Below, piece after piece: positions 1 through 9,857 of a stretch of 64,000 nucleotides of DNA; position 1 is the stretch's first letter; every line of letters begins with the position of its first letter. Made by a program: the position numbers and the translations under genes. Source of the stretch: Raphanus sativus (taxonomy: Eukaryota; Streptophyta; Magnoliopsida; Brassicales; Brassicaceae). The notes beneath the pieces are model-generated. The model was given only the letters and a program-made list of their open reading frames with translations. It was not told where the DNA came from and ran no database searches. The stretch is taken from NCBI RefSeq assembly GCF_000801105.2, contig NC_079513.1, positions 27,077,640 to 27,141,639 of the forward strand, read 5' to 3'.

Positions 1-941
1 TGTTGCGCATGTTCAAGGGCCTTAACGGTACTTCTCAGAAACCTGTAGCTTAAGATTATATATGATCATGTTTTTGACAAAAAAGTAAACTCTTTTTCAG
101 GCAAGGAGGATGTGGTCGGTTGGTACAGCACATGCCCTGAACTCAGAGTAAATGATTTGGCTGTTCACACTTCTATCTTTAGGAGGTTAGTTTCTAGCTC
201 AATTCATATCACCACTCTTATGTTCTGTTGACTGGTCTGATTTAAGTTTTACTTTCAATTAAAGAACTTTTGTTTTACTACTGCAGCTGCAGCTGTGTTC
301 TCAATCCAGTTGTGTTTGTCACTATTGCCATCGTGCCTCGAATACTTGACATTCCCACAAAAGCTTACTATGCAGTGAATGAAGCCTTCGTCCATGTGTC
401 TTCAGAAATTGCTCCTCCTCAAATCGATCATATCGGTATGTCCAAAATGATAAAATCCTTGTTTTGTTATTGTATCTGAGCAAGATGTCTTCTCACACGT
501 ACATGTTATTCTTGATTTCTAGCAGGCAGGAGCATCCTGGTGACTGAGTTGACTCCGGGTGGGGATAACGACCATGTTAGTAGCATCGCAAATTACTACG
601 AGTGTATCCGAAGCCAGTAAGATTTCTTTTTCTTTTCTCAAATTCTTTTTATATCTTATTATATGAAGATTTAGGCCTGGGTATCCGGGTCCTAAGGTCG
701 GGTCCTATCGGATCCGGGTCCTTCGGGTCCTGGAAGTTTAAACCCATATAGGTATTTATAATTTTTTGGGTCGAATCCGGGTCGGGTCTTGTCAGATCCG
801 GATCGGTTCCGGTCTATAATTTTAAAACCTATAAAATACCCATAATTTTTCGGTTCCAGGTCGAGTCTTGTCGGATTCGGGTATTTAGACTCTGAAAAAT
901 ACATGATGTACTCAAACTCACTCAAATTAATCAAATATTTG

Positions 942-977
<36 letters not shown>

Positions 978-1656
978 AAATATTTACAAAATAACTTAAA
1001 TTAAACTAGTAATAATTAACACAAAATATTTTTAAACTCTAAATTTTATATTTAAAGCTTCATATTACTTAAAAATGTTACAAAATAATAATAAATATTG
1101 CTATTGATGATATAGGACTAGGATAAGCGTTTCAGGATATGACACTTCGCTTGATACGCTTGTCCTTGTTGGCCAATTGGATGAGCTTTTTCAGTCTTGT
1201 GGTTCTGTGAAGAACATTCGGGTACCGAGACACCCGGTCACCAATGCCATTACCGGCAGGTTTGTTTCACATTTCTTTACTGTAACTTTCTTTTTTAATT
1301 TAAAACTTTTTCATTATTGCTAACAAATTGTCTGTTTTTTTTATAGACGGACTACTGTGATTCTTGGCGGTGAAGGTGCAGCGGAGAATGCATTGGCTCT
1401 CGACGGAACTGATATGGGAGGATGGATTCTTTCTGTGGAGCTTTTGCCACCTGAGGTTCCAGAGATGGCTGCTGGTATGAGTGCTCAAGAATATGCACTT
1501 CGTTTCGTTGCCAGGATGCAATCCAGGTAGCCGCTTCTCCCAGCTTCACTCTCAGCTCACAGTCAATACTTTTTGTTTTTCGTTTTCCTGTCTTCCTTGT
1601 TGACACTCTCTACATTGTCTATTTTCCTTTGTTTCTGCAGCGGCTTGGGAGGATAG
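1..1656 (+). CDS. Chimeric RPN8/MPN-like plus nucleolin-type RRM protein (3' part; 5' end outside window)
   Basis: Exons read as 1-27, 101-185, 287-435, 526-616, 1122-1259, 1347-1526 and 1641-1656, all with GT-AG borders and compatible phases. The first three exons match the middle of proteasome lid subunit RPN8 (MPN fold): MFKGLNGKEDVVGWYST, then LNPVVFV, then DIPTKAYYAVNEAFVHVSSEI. The short linker that canonical RPN8 carries between YYAV and FVHV is missing. After IDHIG the chain switches to GRSILVTELTPGG, then to an RRM-like module (ISVSGYDTSLDTL, FQSCGSVKNIRV, GRRTTVILGGEGAAENAL, GTDMGGW) like the second RRM of plant nucleolins. The stop lies in a 16-nt last exon. RPN8 is a non-catalytic MPN scaffold in the 26S proteasome; an RRM fusion is not a known form of it. 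The open frame over seven exons argues for a recent or expressed gene, but a retained pseudogene is possible. Confidence 0.6.
661..935. repeat. Dispersed GGGTCC/GGGTCGGGTC-rich repeat inside an intron
   Basis: Degenerate GGGTCC, GGGTCGGGTC and GGATCCGGGTC units lie within the intron 617-1121. They begin TTAGGCCTGGGTATCCGGG, which resembles the TAGGGCTGGGCAAAAAATCC start of the repeat at 60.3-61.0 kb. This looks like the same non-coding dispersed family, common in Brassicaceae introns and spacers. The short open frame over it is low-complexity translation. Confidence 0.5.
944..976. repeat. (TA)n microsatellite
   Basis: An almost pure TA run within the same intron, downstream of the GGGTCC-rich repeat. 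Confidence 0.9.
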
Positions 1657-2448
1657 ATTTTTACCATACATTGTCTCCCTTGTAGACACTCTCTACATTG
1701 TCTATTTTCTTTTATTTCTGCATTTTAGACTCCTGGTTTTTAGCTATCTTTCTAGCATAAGATCATATGTCTGGATCTTTACTATCCTAAATCATGCATC
1801 TTCATCATCTGACACTTTGATCATTGCTTGTTGTGAAATATCCTTTGATTAGTACCTACTGTAGTAACATTTAAAAAAAAAAAAAATTATGCAATCAAGG
1901 AATGCGAGGAGAATCTTATATTACAAATTATTTGGCGAGTTGCAACTTTTCTGTATGACCAAAGAAACAAAATGATTCCCCCACTGTTTTTCAATATCAA
2001 GAGAAGAATCAATGTCACTAGTTTCAAAGATTCAGAAACGATATGGTTAAAATCTAAGGAGTGAACATGATTTAAACGATGGTTAACCCTCCACAGGCAT
2101 TGTGTCACTGGTGTTTATGATTCGTATGGATTCTTGGAAATGAAGTTGTTGAACTCGTTTTGGAATCTGTGAACTAACTCGTAATGAAAAGTAATCTATG
2201 TATACAATTTCTTGAGCACCAACTCTATTTTAAACACAGTCATTATCTTTTGATGAACTAGAGTCATATAGCTAACTCCACCCCCAAAAATACCCTCAAA
2301 ATATTCAAAAGTTTAGGGATCTTTGATTCTCCTTTTAGTAGTCTTGTTGCAAAAACCCATCTCCAATAAGATTCTTGATTCTCTCAAGAGCATAAAGCAA
2401 AGTATGGTAAGTAAGTATTGTAGCCACCTTCTTTAGTTTGGCTTATAC
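1657..2448. other. Spacer between convergent genes
   Basis: No gene seen. The 3' end of the preceding intron is duplicated just past the stop: the CACTCTCTACATTGTCTATTT stretch with its pyrimidine tract occurs at about 1600-1640 and again at 1683-1722. The rest is probably 3' UTR and AT-rich spacer. Confidence 0.5.
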
Positions 2449-4238
2449 CTATACTATTTGGTTGATGATCATATGTTGAAAATCAGTAGCAGGAATTCTA
2501 GAGCCTAGTCTTCGCTTACTCCTGGCTCCCCAAGTTAAATCCTCTATCCGTTTAAGAGGAGAGCTTCTTCTCTTCTTCTTCTTTGGGAAGAACTCACAGT
2601 CCCCTTCTTGGTCAGAGACTTCATCTACCTTCACCTGCAGATCCTCCTCGTTGGCTTCGCATTCTGAAAATGTGTGGAGCTGGTTATCTTTGTCATAGCT
2701 CCTCCTCTTCTGCTTTTTAAGGACAATGCTGGAGACTGCTGTTTTGTTGTCTGCAGTATTCGATCTCAGAGTTGTCTTGCGGTCCTCCAGATTCATCTCT
2801 GTTAGTTGCAGTGTCGTGGCATCAGTATAGTCTAACTCGTAGCCTCCAACAGCTAAAGAAGAAACCTCAGCCAACAGATGTAGATTCTTGCTCAAGGAAG
2901 AAGTGATAAACTCAGAGGCTTCACGATCAGACTTTCTAGACATATCAACCATAGCCTCAGCTGCAGATATCTCTCCATGATTCCTCTCTTTAACAAAACA
3001 TAGCCTTCTGCTCTTCTTCCGTTTCTTCTTAGCAACTGCTTTACTCTGTTTTCTTACAGAACTAGAACTCCCTTTATCTTGAGCACTCGCGTGCAGGTCA
3101 AGATCTGAGCCTTTGAAAGCTTTGTTGACTGGACCAAGTTTCACCTTCTTCTTTTTCTTCCTTGGCTTGTATGAGTCATGTGGCTTGTTCATAAGTAGAG
3201 TGCTGTTTAAACATGGTAGCGCTTGAACCAACGCTCGCGACTTCTCTGATAAACACTCTTGAGGTTTCTCTTCTCCAAGCTTCTTCACAATACATACTTC
3301 CTCTTCAGATGAAAGGGGAAACAAGTTCAAGTCAATTCCAATACCTGCTCAAAAAGGAAGTAGTAGTGTAAGATCAACTAAAGCTTCAATGAATATGTAC
3401 AAAACATAATGATACCTTGAGCTTCATACATCCAGCAGGAACCTTCTCCCTCATTCTTTTTATCAGACTCAACCGATGAAACTGGACTAGTGAACTCGTA
3501 GTGTTCCTCTATCTCGGCTGGTTCATTCAAATCAAACTGCAGCTTATTCGACTTGCTACCTGATTCCAGAGAGTTTGCAACTTCATGGACTTGACCATTC
3601 ATCAAACTCGTCTCTTCCTCACCTCCATCATGACACTCAAGAACCGGTAACTCCAGATCCAAGACCAGCTTCTCAGGCTTCTTAACATCACTTACAGCTT
3701 CAGTTTGATTAGGCATGTGTTGTTGTTGTTCACAAGGAAAGTTCCTAGTTTGATAAATGGAGACGTTTGAGCTCATCCAGTGTGTTGTAGGGCTAGGGAC
3801 ACTAGAATTAAGGTACAAGGCCTCCTCCTCGTCTTGTTGTCGACTTCCCTCCATTTCCATCATCAGTTCCTTCTGCCTCTGATACAGACGATGAAGCTCA
3901 TGGATCTGAAGAAAGAATCAAACTCTTAAAACATGAAAACACTACTGAGACTAAGAGACTGAAAGCATTTTTTTCATCAGGAAAAGAAAACGAACCTGGC
4001 TTTCAAAGACAGACTCGTGCACGAGCATGGTGTGCTTCAGTGTTTCCTTCAACTGTCTAAAACAAATACCACCAAACAGTAAAGACAATGTATCATCAAC
4101 GTTCACATTTGATCCGTGTCCTCCTCCATCAATGTCCTGTACAGGGTACAGAAGATAGCCGGTTCTCGCATCTGTAGTAATGTCACGGTTCAAGTGATTG
4201 CACCCCAGGAAAAAGCTGTTGTGCTGCATTCTTTTCAT
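2449..4238 (-). CDS. DUF863-family nuclear protein (At5g07790-like)
   Basis: Three exons on the minus strand, 4238-3996, 3905-3416 and 3344-2449, join in phase to 542 residues. The junction of exons 1 and 2 gives the family hallmark HESVFESQIHELHRLYQRQK preceded by LKETLKHTML, a short coiled segment near residues 63-100. Further on are LDLELP, FDLNEPAE and GIDLNLFPL (DLN/LxLxL, EAR-like motifs), lysine-rich nuclear-localisation stretches (PRKKKKKVKLG, KKKRKKSRR, FPKKKKRR), the AAEAMVDMS helix, and a C-terminal LTWGARSKRRLGSRIPATDF block typical of DUF863 proteins. No enzymatic domain is seen; the EAR-like motifs suggest a repressor or scaffold (inference). The first 50 residues fit the family weakly, and a small extra intron before RQLKETL cannot be excluded. 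The At5g07790 link rests on position next to FH20. Confidence 0.75.
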
Positions 4239-5404
4239 TCACTTCACACTCTTCTTCTTAAGCAGGATCTCTGTTCACCAAGAAAGAAGAACTTATGAAG
4301 TTCTGTATGTATAAAGTAAATAAGAATTTTCACAACACAAAGGCATCATTGATTAAAATCTATTCGCCAATAGAGTTTGCAAGTAAAACATGTGGAGGAT
4401 GAGTTTAAGAAAAACTATACCAAAAGCTGCCCCTAAAGATCTTAAAAAAAAAACAATTAGCATCACTTTTTTCTTCTCTTTCGTTTTGCTTTTCAAAAGA
4501 CTCAAAAAGTGGTTTGAAGATAAGCTTTTTCTAAAAGCAGCAACTAACGAGCTAAGACAAAGTAAACACATGAGAAGAAGTAAGCAAAAAAGGCGAAAAC
4601 TTGAGAGAGTAAGATTCATAGGAGACTGAGGAAGCAGAGCAGAGGAATAAACTCAGAAACCTTATTATAGTTAAAGTGAAAACAAATAAAAAAAAAATCA
4701 AAACGAGAGAGAAAGGATCTACCTTTATAACAATAAAAAGGACAAATGAACAGTTTTTTATTCCTCTGAGATTCGACTCAATCTTCTTTACTTTACTTCA
4801 GGAAGCTGCCTGAGAAAACAGAGAAGAAAAAAGGAGCTTCTTTTTTTATTTTCTCGGGAAAATGCAAAAAAAAAAAAGAGAGAAAGTACGAATACAACAC
4901 AAAAAGAGCATGTATTATGTATTTTTCCAGGAAAAAAACAAACAAAGCAGAGAAAACTTACAGAAGAAGCGAAACATGGAAGACATGAGACCTTCTGCGA
5001 GAAAAGAACACTCCAACAACAAAAGAGAAAGGTTTTTTAAAGTCTTTGTTTTCCCTACTACCTTTCCGTCTTCTTCTGATTCTTCTTCCTCTTTGTCCTT
5101 TTCTCACCTTTAATGTCTCTCTCTCTCTCTCCAAGTCTCTGAAAATTATTCTCTTTTCGTACATTTAAAAAAAAAAATTAAAAAAACTATTACTAAAATA
5201 AGATTTAGATCCAGCAGCAAACCAATCCTCATTTGTTGTATCATAAAGATCATTTAAAAATAATAACCAACACAAACCATCCGGTCGAACCGGGCCAATC
5301 TAAAGAAATTAAAAAATGACGATTGTAATAAACCAAACCACACATGAAATCTAGTTGCAATCACATAGTTAACATGTCTTTTCTTGTTTACAGGACAAAG
5401 ATAA
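4239..5404. other. Leader/promoter region of the DUF863-like gene
   Basis: No protein gene seen. The stretch 4380-5165 is strongly purine/pyrimidine biased, with GAAAA and CTTCTT runs and a CT repeat at 5114-5132, as in long plant 5' leaders that may contain an intron. Short open frames here are low-complexity Lys/Arg- or Leu/Ser-rich translations. Confidence 0.4.
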
Positions 5405-7436
5405 TCAAGAATTTGAATCCTTCTTCTCCATTTCCACTTCCTTTGCAGCTTTCTCATTCTTCTCCAACTCCTCTTGCTTAATATTCTCTTCATGTGCTTT
5501 CTTAAACGACCTTATAAAACTCAAGAGTGTTGCAGTAACTGCAGCAACATGGATCACCAGATAAGTAAAAAAAAGCGAATAAGGACTTTTCTATGCATTG
5601 CCAAAAGGAGGAGGATGTACCTTGTTCATATAAACAAAGGGAAGGATCTTCACCAAAATAAACCAAAAGTGCATCAACATTTTTTGCCTGTCCCATCAAC
5701 AAAAAAAAAACAGCATACTGTTTCGTGATCAATCAAGCACATTGCCCCAAATGTACTGAGCTTTTGGAGCCTAGTGGAAGTTAAAAAACTTACCGAAAGC
5801 AAGTAAGGTCTCAACAGCTTTTCTAATTCAGTATCAGCAATGGGAATGAACTCCTTCAATGTCTGTCATCATAAGAAGAAAAAAAACATAAAACTCTGGT
5901 TTTAATAGAGTAGATGGAACTTATCTCAAATTTTTTTGATTATTTGATATAGCCAACAACATACTTTACAGAAAACTTCAGAAACAGGACCATCACTTTC
6001 GGATGCAATGAACTCTTGCTCAAGTTTATTGAACCCCTTATTTATCGCTTGCATTTCATCAACTAGAGACTTCAATCTTATCTGAAAATATGTGAGGACA
6101 AAACTGATGATGATGAGCCCATTACAACCGAAGAGAGTAGAGGAAAGGAAAAAAAAAGGCACAAACGCAAACCTCTGAAGCTGATTCAAGACTTTCAAGA
6201 TCCTTATGGAAGTCCAGTAGAGCTGGTGCCTTAGAAGCAAGGTCCTGGAGAAATTTAAAAAAAAAGAAGAAGAGAGCCTCAGACAAAGATTCTAAATCAG
6301 AAGAAACTAGATGAGGTGCTTCTTTGGTTGTAGTTTTACCTTGCAAAGATGATGCATTAGAATCATGTTGCTGTTAGGAGAAAAGGTATCACTTAATTTT
6401 GAGAAACTATCCAGCTTGAACCCAACCGCAGCATCATCTGCAGAGAGCAGGTTAAGGTATCAACCTCAAAAGAGTTTGCGTTCAGACAGAACAAGTACAT
6501 GATAATATATTAACTTACCACTTGCAGTTCCTTGGTTAAATGTGTTTGTCAGGTAAAGAATCTCATTCATAACTTCTTTTTTAGTTTTTGTGAAGCAAAT
6601 ATCTGATGAACAAAAGCAATCAAGAGAAATGCATATTGACTGTACCAAAATTCGAGACAACTATTTGCAAGCATCTTACTACCTCTTCACACGCAGAGAT
6701 TACAGTATTTAATCTTTTCTTGAATTCTGTTATCTGCACAAGAAAAACATCATTAACAACAGGAACAATATTCTTTGTCATCCATTGATCCAAATTAAAG
6801 AATCATTTAGCAGTAAATGGAATAGAACCTAACCATAGGGCCAAATTGGATCTTGAAAGAAAAGATTCTAAGCTTTGACTCTATTCTTGGCACCTTCATT
6901 AGCTCTAGGAAGTACTACAATTGATGACATAGGAAACACACATTAACATAAGTTAGAAAAAAAAAACAGCTGGAGTTATATAGTAGGAACCTAGACTTAA
7001 ACAGACCTACCTTCTCACATTTTCCCAAGGCTGCCTTGTCACCAGTGTAGTGCTACAACAAACCAGTCCATTACAACCAAGAACAAGTCCTTAATAATGA
7101 TAATCAAGGAGAAAATGTCCAGAATAAACACACACAAGTAACTAATATTGCTACGAAAAGGTAACCTTAAGAAGCTCCATCTCCTCATTAGTTGGACAAA
7201 ATTTTATAAGATTCTCTATTTGATCAAGATCTAGTACAGTTTCATCTAGTGCTAGAACTGCAGCCTGGATGAAGCAGAGAAATAATGTGAATAATTAATC
7301 GGTAAAATGCTAATTATTAACTAGAAATGACTTGCACTCAGGTGAAGTAAGTTTTGGAGCTTACTATCATATCAGGCAGCGGCATATGTACTTTTGTGAG
7401 CATAATTTCCAGGTTAAGGGCTCTCCTGAGTTCAAT
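5405..7436 (-). pseudogene. Formin FH2-domain segment of a decayed FH20 paralog
   Basis: Thirteen minus-strand exons match the FH2 exons of the intact formin at 13.3-19.7 kb: 7436-7365, 7264-7166, 7052-7011, 6914-6834, 6733-6683, 6602-6519, 6437-6340, 6244-6173, 6081-5965, 5862-5794, 5687-5621 and 5538-5405 are clear, with exon lengths mostly equal to FH20 (72, 99, 42, 81, 51, 72, 117, 69, 67). They encode ELRRALNLEIMLTKV, LDQIENLIKFCPTNEEMELL, YFLELMKVPRIESKLRIFSF, FKLDSFSKLSDTF, ESDGPVSEVFCK and VYFGEDPSLCLYEQ. The first two FH2 exons (KPLHWVKV and EFDVSEIETLF in FH20) are missing. The exon at 6602-6519 is 2 nt longer than its FH20 partner, so with normal splicing the frame shifts and meets TGA near 6568. 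Splice sites are intact, so decay looks recent. I count twelve firmly placed exons; the thirteenth would be the FH1-side piece listed separately. Confidence 0.75.
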
Positions 7437-7628
7437 CTGAAAAAAAACAATAAGAACAATCACAAATCAAAACGAGTGAACTATTAAACCACAGAAGCAT
7501 AGTGACATGCAACGAGGACAAACTGCAGGGAAGAGAGGTGATGGAGAGTAGCTTATTGAGCCTATTTTGCCACTTTTTATTAACTATATGAGCAAAGCTT
7601 TGACCAGAAGTCAGGATACGGCAATTAC

Positions 7629-7869
7629 CAGTCCAACTTTTTCAGGGTCTGATCCACACATTGGACGTAAAGGCAGATGTCGTACAAGGGAATGCCCTCT
7701 TCGTGCATGACCACTTGGACGTGGCTGTACCCTAGGCCCTCTACTACCAGGACGTGGAGGAGGTGGAGGAGGGGGAGGGGGGGTTTACCATGCTCTCTAA
7801 TACCATGAGGCTGAGGAGGAAGAGGTGAAGGTGAAGCTCCTCTATCCATAGTTGGAGGTGGGTGGGGTG
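7629..7869 (-). pseudogene. Formin FH1 (proline-rich) remnant with frameshift
   Basis: Reading the minus strand from 7869 gives PPPTMDRGASPSPLPPQPHG. After a run of C residues the proline frame PPPPPPRPGSRGPRVQPRPS continues only in a shifted frame and ends GSDPEKVGL followed by a GT donor at 7628. FH20 has KPEKVQL followed by GT at the same place. The downstream intron start (GTAATTGCC..TATCCTGACTTCTGG) is nearly identical to the sequence after 9876, so this is a duplicated end of the proline-rich exon, broken by a slip in the poly-C tract. Confidence 0.6.
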
Positions 7870-8588
7870 TAAAAGATCTGAAAATTGTATGTCTTATTTC
7901 TATTACCCTTTGCTTATCTCTTAAGTATTTTTACAAAATCCTAATTAGATATGTACACAAGCCCATAAACATAAGGCCATAATTTATATTTTTTAATATC
8001 TTGTTTTTCTAAATTGGAATCTGATGTTGACTGTATAAACTTGAGCAAAAATTGTTTGAAAATGTTATGTTCCATACACTTTCATGAGTACCTCTGCTAA
8101 TTGATCTGTTCTGAATATGTATGAGATCTCTGTTTGTATATCATCTCTGATGAAATGATAATCTGACTTCACTTCAGAAGAGGGAGACTTTGGAGAATGA
8201 CTTTCAGAGTTTTAGGTTTGAAACCGTTTCTTTTCTTTGATAAACAAATAAAGATTGAAAAAACAAAAAAAAACAAAGGAAGATTGCTATTACGTGATCT
8301 TGAAGTAGGTTCTTTATTTGCAAAGAGGACATGACTGAATGCATGTAACAGTTTATTACAATATTAAGGAAGCAAATTGCGAACATGGAATTAAAGAAAA
8401 CAGTGAAAATGAAATGTGAGCATGAAGTGTGCTTTGGTCCTAAAGTTTAGGAAGAAAATCACATCTTTTATTATTTGCTGAAACAAAGAAAACAACAATT
8501 AAAACATGCACTCAGACAAACCAGTTAATCTTGGTACTCTGAGTTTGGTTTCTTCACTCGGTTTGATTGATGGTTTAGCGCTGAACCA
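7870..8588. other. Spacer containing a copy of the formin 5' flank
   Basis: No gene seen. About 8185-8350 resembles 11.7-11.9 kb and 12.36-12.40 kb, the sequence upstream of the minus-strand formin start: shared GACTTTGGAGAA, ACCGTTTCTTT, ATTACGTGA and ATTTGCAAAGAGGACA. This suggests that promoter-side DNA was copied along with coding pieces when the locus rearranged. Confidence 0.45.
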
Positions 8589-9660
8589 TCATGGAAAAGA
8601 TCCACCAGAAGGTGGTGGCGGTGCCAGTCTACGACTAGGAGGTGGAGGAGGTATTGGTGCTCCTCTACGCATTGGAGTAGGACCCTTCTTGCTAGTCTCT
8701 GCATGCATACCATCTTTATGATTTGAATCAAGAACCTCACTGGGTTCATCTGAAGCAGTGCCACCAATCACATCGCTAAAAATCTCCTTTATCCCATGAA
8801 GTTCTTCAGGTGAAGTAATATCAAAATCGTTCTCATCATCTGACACTAGAGCTGCAGCGATAGTAGTAGACACCATGGCATCAGCTCCAGAAAAGAGTAC
8901 CTGATACATGTATGAGTACCATATTCAAACTTAGCAGCATCATTTTTTTATGTATAATATCAGTAGAAGAAAAAGTTACACAAATGGCCTTACCTCTGCC
9001 TTAAATTCACTTGGGAACTGGTCCTTGGCATCCCAAAGGATATCCATTTCATCGGGTTGAACAATTAAAATATTGCCACGTACAGATTCTGTGTTGAACA
9101 TGATTCTAAAGATCATCTCCTCACGAACCAAATCATCATGCAAGATTACACATTCCAGAACAACATCCCCTTGAACAAGGCACTTGATATCTAATTTCAC
9201 CAGGATGCACTCTTCCTGCATGATAAGTAAGATCACAAAAATGAACACTACTTTTGTAACTTTCTAAATAAAACACTACTTTTTTTGTTTAATTATATGG
9301 ACTAGTTGACAAAAAATAAATGTTGAAAACTACACTGCCGCCTTAAGACCAATGAGAATGGTATCTCTTAGCTAGACACTGTCTTGTACATAATCATAAT
9401 CATATATGGTTTGAAGAGTACATTTTGGTAGAGATGAGTGTGGTTCTCTGACTTTGGAGTGGAAAAGAGAACTATGGAGCTCTTGTTGGCTATGGCTCTA
9501 GGGTCCTGACCACAAACCCTTAAAATTGGTCTGAAACCTTCTCTCCCTTCAAAATGTGGGAGACCCCTGAGAATCAAGCAATCCAAAAGAAGAGGCGTGT
9601 CTAAAGGAAGCCACTCAGAGGCTATGGGTCTTCTAGAAATGTACTGAAGATAAGAAGTTG
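8589..9660 (-). pseudogene. Second partial formin N-terminal copy (C2 part and short FH1)
   Basis: Three minus-strand blocks match FH20 exons 2 (end), 3 and 4: about 9660-9422 (YLQYISRR, DTPLLLDCLILRGLPHFEGR, VCGQDPRAIANKSSIVLFSTP), 9215-8994 (222 nt as in FH20; EECILVKLDI through QFPSEFKAE) and 8900-8589 (VLFSGADAMV, DENDFDITSPEELHGIKEIF, then PMRRGAPIPPPPPSRR and a stop). The first exon and most of the phosphatase-like part are missing, and the proline-rich tail is very short. No start codon or promoter fits, so this is a partial duplicate. It is more FH20-like in its acidic part (DENDFD) than the copy at 9.9-11.6 kb. Confidence 0.7.
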
Positions 9661-9857
9661 ATAATAATAAGAATAAAAAGTTAATACAAACATGCAATGG
9701 GATAATTGCTTGCAGGGAAGAGGTAGCATATTGAGCCCTTCTCTTAGTACGATGTTTTATAAATTTTAGGTACGTGTGGGGTAGTCACTTAGAACACGGT
9801 TCTCAAAAAAAAAAAAAAAATTATAACTGCATACATGAGCAAAGCTTTCGCCAGAAG

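Noticed and set aside
4862..5164. Lys/Arg-rich frames on both strands
   Set aside because: Purine/pyrimidine-biased leader of the DUF863 gene; low complexity.
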